A DNA stretch of 64,000 nucleotides from contig PHCS01000007.1 in NCBI GenBank assembly GCA_002840845.1, forward strand, positions 62,001 through 126,000. The letters are read 5' to 3'. The notes below the pieces were generated by a model. The model did no database searches. It was not told the DNA's origin and saw only the letters and a list, made by a program, of their open reading frames with translations. Positions 57,040-64,000 of the stretch are shown piece after piece; position 1 is the first letter of the stretch; each line of letters opens with the position of its first letter. This DNA is from Betaproteobacteria bacterium HGW-Betaproteobacteria-14 (GTDB taxonomy: Bacteria > Pseudomonadota > Gammaproteobacteria > Burkholderiales > Rhodocyclaceae). A program made the position numbers and the translations under genes.

Positions 57040-57693
57040 GTGACCGACCATTCCGCCAAGCTGCGCGTCAGCGAAATCTTCCACTCCCTGCAAGGCGAGA
57101 GCACTCGCGCCGGCCTGCCGACGGTGTTCGTGCGGCTGACCGGCTGCCCGCTGCGCTGCGCCTGGTGCGACACGGAGTACGCCTTCAGCGGCGGCGAGAC
57201 CCTGACCCTGGGCGACGTGCTGATCGAGGTGGCGCGGCACGGTGCCCGCCAGGTCTGTGTCACCGGCGGCGAGCCGCTGGCGCAGAAGGCCTGCCTGCCG
57301 CTGCTCGTCGCCCTGTGCGATGCCGGCTATGCGGTGTCGCTGGAAACCAGCGGCGCGCTGGCTGTTTCCGCTGTCGACCCGCGTGTTTCGCGCATCATGG
57401 ACCTCAAGGCGCCGGCCTCCGGCGAGGCGGACAAGAACCTGTGGGACAACCTGCCCCATCTCAACGCGCAGGACGAAATCAAGATCGTGCTGGCCGACGA
57501 GGCGGATTACGCCTGGGCGCGCAAGGTCATTGGCGAGAGAAAGCTCGATGCGATCTGTCCGGTGCTGCTGTCACCGGTGGCCGGGAAACTCGATCCGAAG
57601 CTGCTGGCCGAGTGGGTGCTGCGCGACCGTCTGCCGGTGCGCGTGCAGTTGCAGCTGCACAAGCTCATCTGGGGGGCGGAAAGGGGACGCTAG
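57040..57693 (+). CDS. queE: 7-carboxy-7-deazaguanine synthase
   Basis: 217 residues from a GTG at 57040. Radical SAM enzyme of queuosine synthesis. The cluster cysteines are Cys36, Cys40 and Cys43 in GCPLRCAWCDTEYAF. CVTGGEPLAQ (SAM site) and SLETSGAL follow. It ring-contracts carboxytetrahydropterin to CDG, the substrate of QueC encoded 400 nt downstream. Confidence 0.96.
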   Translation: MTDHSAKLRVSEIFHSLQGESTRAGLPTVFVRLTGCPLRCAWCDTEYAFSGGETLTLGDVLIEVARHGARQVCVTGGEPLAQKACLPLLVALCDAGYAVSLETSGALAVSAVDPRVSRIMDLKAPASGEADKNLWDNLPHLNAQDEIKIVLADEADYAWARKVIGERKLDAICPVLLSPVAGKLDPKLLAEWVLRDRLPVRVQLQLHKLIWGAERGR

Positions 57694-57697
57694 TCCC

Positions 57698-57762
57698 CGT
57701 CATTCCCGCGGAAGCGGGAATCCATGAAACCCCGGGGTCCCGTTTTCGCGGGGAAGGCGATG
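57698..57762. repeat. Dispersed CGTCATTCCCGC-type repeat
   Basis: CGTCATTCCCGC and GCGGGAATCC at 57698-57723 form a hairpin of the widely dispersed proteobacterial family with this head. A second hairpin GTCCCG/CGGGGA follows to about 57753. It starts right after the queE stop. Confidence 0.7.
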
Positions 57763-57771
57763 ATGCCGCAC

Positions 57772-58062
57772 TCAGCACACCGGCGCACCGTAGGCCCGCG
57801 AGAAGGGGATCGGCCCGGACAGCGCTACGCGATCACCGTGATCCAGTTGGACGCCTTCCTCGAAGCTGCCGCCGAAAGACTGCAGGATATTGTGCCCGTT
57901 GCGCCATGCAGCGTAGATCTCCCGCTCGGGGATGCCCAGCCGGCGCGCCACTTCGGCCGGTACCGCACCCTCTGGCAGGGTCAGCCGCAATGGCTCATAC
58001 CTCGGCACATATCGAACCAAGCTATTGTAGAGATGAACCTCGACCTCGATCATAGCGCGCAT
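57772..58062 (-). CDS. MoaD/ThiS-like ubiquitin-fold protein without C-terminal Gly-Gly
   Basis: 96 residues; the ATG at 58053 (MIEVEVHLYNSL) may be the true start. The beta-grasp pattern is seen in EVEVHLYNSLVRYVP, LRLTLPEGAVPAEVARRLGIP and LDHGDRVALSGPIPF. Sulfur-carrier members end in Gly-Gly, which is thiocarboxylated; this one ends in YGAPVC. It therefore cannot act by that route unless the Cys is used or the end is processed. It lies antiparallel between queE and queC, and the start is 45 nt from queC. Confidence 0.7.
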   Translation of the reverse strand: MRAMIEVEVHLYNSLVRYVPRYEPLRLTLPEGAVPAEVARRLGIPEREIYAAWRNGHNILQSFGGSFEEGVQLDHGDRVALSGPIPFSRAYGAPVC

Positions 58063-58107
58063 GGTATGTTTGGCCCCAATCCAAATAATTGACCCGCGTC
58101 AAAACTG

Positions 58108-58797
58108 ATGACAGCCAAAGAGAAACGCGCCGTCGTGCTGCTCTCCGGCGGCCTCGATTCCGCCACCACCCTGGCCATTGCGCGCAGCGAAGGCTATGTA
58201 TGCCGCGCCCTCTCGGTCGCCTACGGCCAGCGCCACGCCGCCGAACTGGAAGCCGCCGCCCGCATCGCCATGGCGCTGGGCGCACACGAACACCGCATGG
58301 TCGAAGTCGACCTCGGCCAGTTCGGCGGCTCGGCGCTGACCGATCGCCGCATCGACGTGCCCATGCGCGGGGTCCAGCCGGGCATACCCGCCACTTACGT
58401 GCCGGCGCGCAACACCGTCATGCTGTCCCTGGCGCTGGCCTGGGCCGAGGTGCTCGGCGCCCACGACATTTTCGTCGGCGTCAATGCAGTCGATTACTCC
58501 GGCTATCCGGACTGCCGGCCGGAATACATCGCCGCCTTCGAGGCGATGGCCAATCTTGCCACCAAGGCGGCCGTCGAAGGCGCCCGGCTGCACATCCATG
58601 CCCCCCTCATAGCCCTATCCAAGGCCGACATCATTCGGCGCGGCACGGCGCTCGGCGTGGATTATGGCCTGACCGTCTCCTGTTATCAGGCCGATGATGC
58701 GGGTGCCGCCTGCGGGCTGTGCGACTCCTGCCGTCTGCGCCACGCCGGTTTCAAGGAAGCCGGATTACCCGATCCGACGCGCTACCGGACCGCTTGA
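58108..58797 (+). CDS. queC: 7-cyano-7-deazaguanine synthase
   Basis: 229 residues. It converts CDG to preQ0 with ATP and ammonia. The PP-loop [11 protein letters not shown] is at the N-terminus and the zinc cysteines are in [21 protein letters not shown] (in part). [16 protein letters not shown] is the usual substrate region. Pathway partner of queE. Confidence 0.97.
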   Translation: MTAKEKRAVVLLSGGLDSATTLAIARSEGYVCRALSVAYGQRHAAELEAAARIAMALGAHEHRMVEVDLGQFGGSALTDRRIDVPMRGVQPGIPATYVPARNTVMLSLALAWAEVLGAHDIFVGVNAVDYSGYPDCRPEYIAAFEAMANLATKAAVEGARLHIHAPLIALSKADIIRRGTALGVDYGLTVSCYQADDAGAACGLCDSCRLRHAGFKEAGLPDPTRYRTA

Positions 58798-58913
58798 AAA
58801 CTGAATTCACGCCGGTTATGTAAGGCCAAACAAGACTAATCCACGCGATCAGGGGTTTCTTTAGAATCCAGAGGTTGAAAAACTATAAGCAGGCATAACA
58901 CCTAGGAGGAAGC

Positions 58914-60020
58914 ATGGAATTCACGATTCACAATCAGGTGCTGACAGTCGTCTTCGTCATTGCCATCGTCATGGGCGCGGTGGCGAACAAGACCAACTTC
59001 TGCACCATGGGCGCCGTTTCCGACTGGGTCAACATGGGCGACACCGGCCGCCTGCGCGCCTGGCTGCTGGCCATGGCCGTGGCGATCCTCGGCGTCGCGG
59101 TGCTGACCGGCGCCGGCATGGCCAGTATCGGCAACAGCACCTTTCCGCCCTACCGCACCCCCCAGTTCGCCTGGCTGCGCTACCTGCTCGGCGGCCTCAT
59201 GTTCGGCATCGGCATGACGCTCGCCTCGGGCTGCGGCAACAAGACCCTGGTGCGCATCGGCGGCGGCAACATCAAGTCCCTCTTCGTGCTGGTGATCGCC
59301 TCGGTCTGCGCCTATCTCATGCTGTGGACCGACTTCTACGGCGACGTCTTCCACTCCTGGATCTCCGCCACCACCGTCGATCTCGGCAAGTCGGGCATGC
59401 AGAGCCAGGCAGTGAGCGAGTTCTTCGGCGCCGGCGCGACGCCGCAGATCGCCACCGGCGCCGTGCTCGGCCTGATGCTCGTCGGCGTCGCCTTTGCCTC
59501 GAAGGATTTCCGCGGCAGCTTCGACAACATCCTCGGTGGCCTCGTCATCGGCCTGGCCGTGGTGATCGGCTGGTACATCACCGCCGGCGCGATGGGCGCG
59601 TCCTGGAAGGAATGGGCGGAGCTCGCCGAAACCGTGCCCAGCCGCGTCGAGGTGCAGTCCTTCACCTTCATCAGCCCGATGGGCGACAGCGTCCGCTACC
59701 TGATGAGCCCTGATTTCGCCAACATCAACTTCGGCGTCACGGCGCTGGCCGGCGTCATCGTCGGCTCCTTCCTCTACGCGCTGCTCTCCGGCAAATTCCG
59801 CATCGAATGGTTCGTCTCCGGCGGCGATTTTTTCAACCATGCCGTCGGCGGCGTGCTGATGGGCATCGGCGGCGTGCTGGCCATGGGCTGCACCGTCGGC
59901 CAGGCCATCACCGGCGTGTCGACCCTGGCCATGGGCTCCTTCCTGACCTTCCTTGCCATCGTCGCCGGCGCCGCGGGAACCATGAAAATCCAGTACTGGC
60001 GCATGATGCGGGAAGCATAA
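58914..60020 (+). CDS. YeeE/YedE family (TsuA-like) sulfur compound transporter
   Basis: 368 residues with about ten membrane helices, starting after a strong AGGAGG. Conserved cysteines appear in KTNFCTMGAVSDWVNMGD, LASGCGNKTLVRIGGG and MGCTVGQAITGVSTLAMGS. These match the thiosulfate path of TsuA/YeeE proteins. It is a single-chain full-length form rather than the split PmpA/PmpB halves. No sulfurtransferase (TusA-like) gene is adjacent. Thiosulfate or a related anion is the likely cargo. Confidence 0.88.
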   Translation: MEFTIHNQVLTVVFVIAIVMGAVANKTNFCTMGAVSDWVNMGDTGRLRAWLLAMAVAILGVAVLTGAGMASIGNSTFPPYRTPQFAWLRYLLGGLMFGIGMTLASGCGNKTLVRIGGGNIKSLFVLVIASVCAYLMLWTDFYGDVFHSWISATTVDLGKSGMQSQAVSEFFGAGATPQIATGAVLGLMLVGVAFASKDFRGSFDNILGGLVIGLAVVIGWYITAGAMGASWKEWAELAETVPSRVEVQSFTFISPMGDSVRYLMSPDFANINFGVTALAGVIVGSFLYALLSGKFRIEWFVSGGDFFNHAVGGVLMGIGGVLAMGCTVGQAITGVSTLAMGSFLTFLAIVAGAAGTMKIQYWRMMREA

Positions 60021-60034
60021 CCGCAGAGGGAAAA

Positions 60035-60063
60035 TTGACAGTCCGCGGGTCGGCTCCTATAAT
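60035..60063 (+). promoter_or_regulatory. Consensus sigma70 promoter of tRNA-Lys
   Basis: TTGACA at 60035-60040 and TATAAT at 60058-60063 with 17 nt spacing, a perfect consensus. The GC-rich GCGCGGC discriminator that follows is typical of stringently controlled stable-RNA promoters. Confidence 0.92.
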
Positions 60064-60078
60064 GCGCGGCTCTTTCGG

Positions 60079-60154
60079 GGGTCGTTAGCTCAGCTGGTAG
60101 AGCAGCGGACTTTTAATCCGTTGGTCGGCGGTTCGAATCCGCCACGGCCTACCA
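60079..60154 (+). tRNA. tRNA-Lys (anticodon UUU)
   Basis: A 76-nt cloverleaf including encoded CCA (60152-60154). The anticodon loop is CTTTTAA with a five-pair GCGGA/TCCGT-type stem, and the T loop is GGTTCGAATCC. The acceptor pairs GGGTCGT with ACGGCCT, so positions 1-72 and 4-69 are G-U wobbles; bacterial tRNA-Lys normally has G1-C72. Confidence 0.96.
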
Positions 60155-60162
60155 CGAAACAT

Positions 60163-60199
60163 CAGGGGGTCGGGCGCAAGCCCGACCCCCTGTCCTTTT
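60163..60199 (+). terminator. tRNA-Lys terminator
   Basis: A 13-bp perfect stem (60163-60175 with 60180-60192, GGGGGTCGGGC core), GCAA loop, then TCCTTTTT. It ends the short tRNA transcript. Confidence 0.92.
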
Positions 60200-60238
60200 T
60201 CTCCGCCATTCTGACTACTCCTTTCAGGCTATTCATCC

Positions 60239-61432
60239 ATGCGGCATGTGGCCGCTATGATGCACAACCCCGATACGGACATTCCCATGCGCCTCGACAA
60301 CCTGGCCTCTTACCTATTTCCCGAACAGGCCGCCATCAGCAATCGCGAGAAGATCATTTCCGCGCTGTCGGCATTCGTCGCCATGGCCCTGGTGATCTGG
60401 ACCACGCAACAACTGGCGCAGGCAGAGCATCGCCCCTACATGGTCTCCTCCATGGGCGCCTCAGCGGTGCTGCTCTTCGCCGTCTATCACAGCCCGCTCT
60501 CCCAGCCGTGGGCTTTCGTGGGCGGCCACATGATAGCCGCCATGATCGGAGTCCTCTGTGCGCACCACATACCGAATCCGGTGCTGGCCACGGCAACCAC
60601 GGTAGGGCTGGCCATCGTTGCCATGCACTGGCTGCGCTGCCTGCATCCGCCGGCCGGGGCCACTGCGGTGTTCGCGGTTCTCGGCGGGCAGCCGATCCTG
60701 GATCTGGGATGGGGCTATGTGTTCTCGGTGGTCGGCGCGAATGTCACCTTCCTCCTGATCCCTGCCCTGATCCTGAATAACCTTTTGCCGGGCCGGCGCT
60801 ATCCGATGATGCGGCTGAAAACAGCCGAGCCCGGTGCGCCGGCGGAACCGGCCGGACGCGTCTCGCGTCCCGAACACGAGGATATCGTCGCCGCGCTCAA
60901 GAGCATGGACACCTTCATCGACGTATCCGAGGAGGACCTCGAGCGCATTTACCTGCTGGCGACGGTCAACCGCCAGAAGCGCAGCCTGGGCTCAATCGTC
61001 TGCCACGACATCATGACCCGCAATGTCACGTCCGTGGCGCCAGATACGGCCTTGCCTGCCGTCTGGGAAGTTTTGCGCCAGCGCAACATCCGCGGCGTGC
61101 CGGTCGTCGACGAAACTCATCGCGTCGTTGGCGTGGTAGCGATCTCGGACTTTCTCAAGAACACGGACTGGAGCTGGAACCGCCGCAGCCGCCTGCGCTG
61201 CCTGCTGTCGTCGCCGCGCAGGGCGCCGACATCGGCTGCCGACATCATGACCGCTCCGGCCATCACGCTCCGCGAGGACGCGCACGTCGCCGAACTCCTG
61301 GCAACATTTGCCAACAACGGCATCAACCATGTACCGGTGACAGACAAGGAGGGAAAACTTGTCGGCATCGTCACGCGACTCGACCTCCTGAACTTGTTCG
61401 GCAACCAGATTCCATCACGTCAGGCCGCTTAG
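60239..61432 (+). CDS. HPP-family membrane protein with C-terminal CBS pair
   Basis: 397 residues as drawn; ATGs at 60257 and 60287 (MRLDNLASYLFP) are alternative starts and none has a clear ribosome binding site. The HPP domain has four membrane helices (about 40-185) with SSMGASAVLLFAVYHSPLSQ, and LRCLHPPAGATAVFAVLGG, which contains the name-giving His-Pro-Pro. Two CBS domains (about 255-395, DIMTRNVTSVAPDTALP and DIMTAPAITLREDAHV) probably sense nucleotides. HPP proteins have been linked to nitrite transport in chloroplasts. Stand-alone gene. Confidence 0.88.
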   Translation: MRHVAAMMHNPDTDIPMRLDNLASYLFPEQAAISNREKIISALSAFVAMALVIWTTQQLAQAEHRPYMVSSMGASAVLLFAVYHSPLSQPWAFVGGHMIAAMIGVLCAHHIPNPVLATATTVGLAIVAMHWLRCLHPPAGATAVFAVLGGQPILDLGWGYVFSVVGANVTFLLIPALILNNLLPGRRYPMMRLKTAEPGAPAEPAGRVSRPEHEDIVAALKSMDTFIDVSEEDLERIYLLATVNRQKRSLGSIVCHDIMTRNVTSVAPDTALPAVWEVLRQRNIRGVPVVDETHRVVGVVAISDFLKNTDWSWNRRSRLRCLLSSPRRAPTSAADIMTAPAITLREDAHVAELLATFANNGINHVPVTDKEGKLVGIVTRLDLLNLFGNQIPSRQAA

Positions 61433-61443
61433 GCGGGCGACGG

Positions 61444-61474
61444 TACTGCCATTTGGCAGTAAGGCCTATGGCCT
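61444..61474. promoter_or_regulatory. Two adjacent inverted repeats upstream of the oxidoreductase genes
   Basis: TACTGCCA at 61444-61451 and TGGCAGTA at 61454-61461 form a perfect 8-bp palindrome. AGGCC/GGCCT follows at 61462-61474. They lie just upstream of a promoter-like pair and could be operators or the hairpins that end the HPP-CBS transcript. Confidence 0.5.
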
Positions 61475-61477
61475 AAT

Positions 61478-61506
61478 TTGCCCATCCAACCATACCCGCC
61501 CATAAT
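61478..61506 (+). promoter_or_regulatory. Candidate promoter of the 2-oxoacid oxidoreductase operon
   Basis: TTGCCC at 61478-61483 and CATAAT at 61501-61506, 17 nt apart, 30 nt before the first ATG. The palindrome at 61444-61461 would overlap its upstream edge. Confidence 0.5.
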
Positions 61507-61536
61507 CGCCCTATCCCTCAGCGAAAGGGCAATGCA

Positions 61537-62118
61537 ATGTTTCAGGTGCGCATCCATGGCCGCGGCGGCCAAGGCGTGGTGTCGGCGGCGGAAATGCTCT
61601 CGGTCGCCGCCTTTCTCGAAGACAAGCACGCGCAGGCCTTTCCCAGCTTCGGCTCGGAACGCATGGGCGCGCCGGTGATGGCCTTCTGCCGCATCGACAG
61701 CAAGGAGATCCGGCTGCGCGAGCCGGTCATGTCGCCCGACGCGCTGATCATCCAGGACCCCACCCTGCTGCATCAGGTCGACCTCTTCAGCGGCGTCACC
61801 ACCGAAGGGCTGATCCTCATCAATTCCACGCGCAGCTTCGCCGAGTTGGGCATCGGCGAGTTCGTCGATGGCTTCCATCCCGACCTGCTGTGCACCGTGC
61901 CCGCCACCGAGCTGGCGCTGAAGCACGTTGGCCGGCCGCTGCCGAACGCCGCGCTGCTGGGCGGCTTCGCGGCCGTGTGCGATCAGGTCAGGTTGGAGTC
62001 GGTGTTCGCCGCCATCCGCGAGAAATTCTCCGGCAAGGTGGCGGAGGGCAACGTCGCCGCCGCGCGCGAGGCCTTCGAGGTCGTCATGAAGGAACGTGAG
62101 GAGGCATCCCATGCTTAA
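61537..62118 (+). CDS. 2-oxoacid:acceptor oxidoreductase, gamma subunit
   Basis: 193 residues. VRIHGRGGQGVVSAAEMLSV at the N-terminus and FPSFGSERMGAPVMAFCRI are the signature of the gamma domain of pyruvate/2-ketoacid:ferredoxin oxidoreductases, which binds CoA. It overlaps the alpha gene by 8 nt. The substrate is not fixed by sequence; the gamma and beta subunits recall phenylglyoxylate:acceptor oxidoreductase of denitrifying Rhodocyclales (from memory). Confidence 0.92.
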   Translation: MFQVRIHGRGGQGVVSAAEMLSVAAFLEDKHAQAFPSFGSERMGAPVMAFCRIDSKEIRLREPVMSPDALIIQDPTLLHQVDLFSGVTTEGLILINSTRSFAELGIGEFVDGFHPDLLCTVPATELALKHVGRPLPNAALLGGFAAVCDQVRLESVFAAIREKFSGKVAEGNVAAAREAFEVVMKEREEASHA

Positions 62119-63349
62119 GCAATGCGAAGGCTCGCACGCCATCGCCGAATCGGTCGCCCTGTGCCGGCCGGAGGTGATCTGCGCCTATCCGATCACGCCG
62201 CAGACGCACATCGTCGAGGGCCTCGGCGAAATGGTGAAGGCCGGCGACCTGGAAAACTGCGAATTCATCAACGTCGAGTCCGAATTCGCCGCGCTGTCGG
62301 TGGCCATCGGCGCCTCGGCGGCCGGCGCGCGCACCTACACCGCCACCGCCAGCCAGGGCCTGCTCTTCATGGCCGAGGCGGTGTACAACGCGGCGGGGCT
62401 GGGCCTGCCCATCGTCATGACCATCGGCAACCGCGCCATCGGCGCGCCGATCAACATCTGGAACGACCATACCGACTCCATGTCTATGCGCGACGCCGGC
62501 TGGATCCAGCTCTATGCGGAAACCAACCAGGAGGCGGCCGACCTGCACATCCAGGCCTTCCGCCTCGCCGAGGAACTCTCCATGCCGGTGATGGTGTGCG
62601 TGGACGGCTTCATCCTGACGCATGCCTACGAGCGCCTCGACATCCCGACGCAGGAACAGGTGGATGCCTACCTGCCCCCCTTCGAGCCGCGCCAGGTGCT
62701 CGATCCGCGCGAGCCGGTCTCCATCGGCGCCATGGTCGGCCCGGAGGCCTTCATGGAGGTGCGCTACCTCGCCCACCACAAGCAGATGCGCGCGCTCGAA
62801 CTGATCCCGCAGCTTTCGGCGGAATTCGGGCAGGTGTTCGGCCGCGAATCGGGCGGCCTGATGCGCACCTACCGCGCCGAGGACGCCAAGACCATCGTCG
62901 TCGCGCTCGGTTCGGTGAACGGCACCATCAAGGACGTCGTCGACGAACTGCGCGATGACGGCTACGCCATCGGCGCCGCGGCCATCCTCTCCTTCCGCCC
63001 CTTCCCGAGCGACGCGCTGCACGAGCTGCTGTCGCACGCCAAGCGCCTGGTGGTGATCGAGAAGTCGCTGGCGGTGGGCATCGGCGGCATCGTCTCGCAC
63101 AACCTGCGCATGGCGCTGTCCGGCATCTCGCTGCACGCCTACACGGTGGTGGCCGGGCTGGGCGGCCGCCCCATCACCAAGGCCAGCCTGCGCAGCCTGT
63201 TCGAGCGGGCACTGCGCGACGAACTGGAGCCGCTCACCTTCCTCGACCTCAATCAGGCGGCCATCGACCGCGAACTGGCGCGCGAACAGGCGCAGCGCCG
63301 CTCCGGCCCCTCCGCAGAGAATATCCTGCGCGACCTGGGCGTGCGCTGA
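62111..63349 (+). CDS. 2-oxoacid:acceptor oxidoreductase, alpha subunit
   Basis: 412 residues from the ATG at 62111 with AGGAGG upstream. The pyrimidine-binding domain of the TPP enzyme begins CEGSHAIAESVALCRPEV and has AYPITPQTHIVEGL, NVESEFAALSVAIGAS and TATASQGLLFMAEAVYNAAG (in part). A transketolase C-terminal-like domain follows (KTIVVALGSVNGTIKDVV). Oxidatively decarboxylates or reductively carboxylates a 2-oxoacid with CoA together with the beta subunit. Followed by a REP pair. Confidence 0.93.
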   Translation: MLKQCEGSHAIAESVALCRPEVICAYPITPQTHIVEGLGEMVKAGDLENCEFINVESEFAALSVAIGASAAGARTYTATASQGLLFMAEAVYNAAGLGLPIVMTIGNRAIGAPINIWNDHTDSMSMRDAGWIQLYAETNQEAADLHIQAFRLAEELSMPVMVCVDGFILTHAYERLDIPTQEQVDAYLPPFEPRQVLDPREPVSIGAMVGPEAFMEVRYLAHHKQMRALELIPQLSAEFGQVFGRESGGLMRTYRAEDAKTIVVALGSVNGTIKDVVDELRDDGYAIGAAAILSFRPFPSDALHELLSHAKRLVVIEKSLAVGIGGIVSHNLRMALSGISLHAYTVVAGLGGRPITKASLRSLFERALRDELEPLTFLDLNQAAIDRELAREQAQRRSGPSAENILRDLGVR

Positions 63350-63372
63350 TGGCGCGTGAAGGAATGCGGCAT

Positions 63373-63429
63373 GTAGGTCGGGCTTCAGCCCGACATCGGC
63401 GATCAAAGTCGGCCTGAAGGCCGACCTAC
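63373..63429. repeat. BIME-like pair of REP elements (copy 4)
   Basis: REP at 63373-63394 (GGGC version) and inverted REP at 63408-63429 (GGCC version). Unlike the other three it overlaps no stop codon: it lies 23 nt after the alpha-subunit stop and 18 nt before the beta-subunit start. Confidence 0.9.
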
Positions 63430-63447
63430 GAAAACAGGGGCATGCAT

Positions 63448-64000
63448 ATGGAAATGCAACAGATCAAGTTCTACCAGACCGGCACCTTCACCGTCGGCAA
63501 CCGCCTGCTCGAAGCCGACCAGCGCAGCGTGCAGGCCAACATGGAACGCACCAACTCGCTCAACTCCGGCCACCGCGCCTGCCAGGGCTGCGGCGAGGCA
63601 CTCGGCGCGCGCTACGCCATCGACGCAGCGATGCGCGCGGCGAACAACCAGGTCATCGCCTGCAACGCCACCGGCTGCCTCGAGGTGTTCTCCACGCCCT
63701 ATCCGGAAACTTCGTGGCAGATTCCGTGGATCCACTCGCTCTTCGGCAATGCCGCGGCGGTGGCCACCGGCGTCATGGCGGCGATGAAGGTCAAGGGGCG
63801 CAAGGACGTGCGCGTCATCGCCCAGGGCGGCGACGGCGGCACCACCGACATCGGCTTCGGCTGCCTGTCGGGCATGTTCGAGCGCAACGATGACGTGCTC
63901 TACCTCTGCTATGACAACGAGGCCTACATGAACACCGGCGTGCAGCGTTCCTCCGCCACGCCGCCGGCGGCGCGCACGGCCACCACGATGGCGCTCGGGG
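63448..64000 (+). CDS. 2-oxoacid:acceptor oxidoreductase, beta subunit (cut by window edge)
   Basis: 184 codons are visible from the ATG at 63448, preceded by ACAGGGG; an ATG at 63442 is also in frame. The 4Fe-4S cysteines Cys45 and Cys48 (ACQGCGEAL) and Cys77 (NATGCLEVF) are present, and a fourth is expected beyond the window. The TPP/Mg site is [18 protein letters not shown] with Asn in [11 protein letters not shown]. The conserved GDG..N order fits the family. Open at the right edge. Confidence 0.93.
   Translation, partial: MEMQQIKFYQTGTFTVGNRLLEADQRSVQANMERTNSLNSGHRACQGCGEALGARYAIDAAMRAANNQVIACNATGCLEVFSTPYPETSWQIPWIHSLFGNAAAVATGVMAAMKVKGRKDVRVIAQGGDGGTTDIGFGCLSGMFERNDDVLYLCYDNEAYMNTGVQRSSATPPAARTATTMALG

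Noticed and set aside
57698-57762. Terminator of queE
   Set aside because: The hairpins lack a T run and match a dispersed CGTCATTCCCGC repeat, so they are listed as a repeat.
60079-60239. tRNA-Lys as an integration site of a genomic island
   Set aside because: No integrase gene and no direct repeat of the tRNA 3' end are seen downstream; the next gene is an ordinary HPP-CBS protein after a terminator.

Overview
The window is a GC-rich chromosomal segment of a betaproteobacterium, most likely a member of the Rhodocyclales. I infer this from the gene order mrcA / pilMNOPQ-aroK-aroB-dgt-gltB, an S-adenosylhomocysteine riboswitch ahead of ahcY-metF, the short MetF type, a RegB/RegA-type redox two-component pair and a 2-oxoacid:acceptor oxidoreductase whose beta subunit resembles those of anaerobic aromatic degraders. 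No phage, integrase, insertion sequence, rRNA or CRISPR array was seen. The placement is from memory of families, not from a database search.

Layout. 1-9.1 kb (minus strand): gltB (cut by the window edge), dgt, aroB, aroK, then the type IV pilus operon pilMNOPQ. 9.3-17.7 kb: mrcA (PBP1A) divergent from pilM, cyaY, lptM-lysA and a two-gene RND efflux unit. 17.8-25.1 kb (minus): an eight-gene operon with a TonB-dependent receptor, a membrane-anchored DUF4198-like protein, a NapH/NosR-like polyferredoxin, a CcdA/DsbD-like membrane protein, its own TonB-ExbB-ExbD and a PCu(A)C copper chaperone. It is divergent from a RegB-RegA type redox sensor pair (25.3-27.1 kb). I regard this as the best candidate in the window for an undescribed system: receptor-mediated metal (probably copper) uptake coupled to membrane redox chemistry. 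27.3-41.8 kb (minus): an AEC transporter, hslVU, a STAS-domain protein, a metal-uptake locus with a binding protein, permease, outer-membrane protein and small Cys protein but no ATPase gene, then a RlmI-type methyltransferase, DUF364 protein, xerC, DUF484, dapF, a CoA-binding protein and two LpxL-like acyltransferases.

41.8-45.8 kb (plus): the methyl cycle, metK, SAH riboswitch, ahcY, metF. 45.9-51.7 kb: a HerA-like ATPase (minus), then yebC, ruvC, ruvA, an AI-2E/PerM permease and ruvB (plus). 51.8-57.0 kb: the Tol-Pal cluster ybgC-tolQRAB-pal-cpoB. 57.0-58.8 kb: queE and queC with an antiparallel MoaD/ThiS-like ORF. 58.9-61.4 kb: a YeeE/TsuA-type transporter, tRNA-Lys(UUU) and an HPP-CBS membrane protein. 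61.5-64.0 kb: gamma, alpha and the start of the beta subunit of a 2-oxoacid:acceptor oxidoreductase.

The intergenic DNA is rich in small palindromic repeats. Four BIME-like pairs of a GTAG-headed REP occur, and in three of them the TAG of the REP head is itself the stop codon of the neighbouring gene (hslU, dapF, metF). A second GC-rich palindromic family has been translated into the C-terminus of the CoA-binding protein. A short vestige of a second metK 3' end lies between metK and ahcY.
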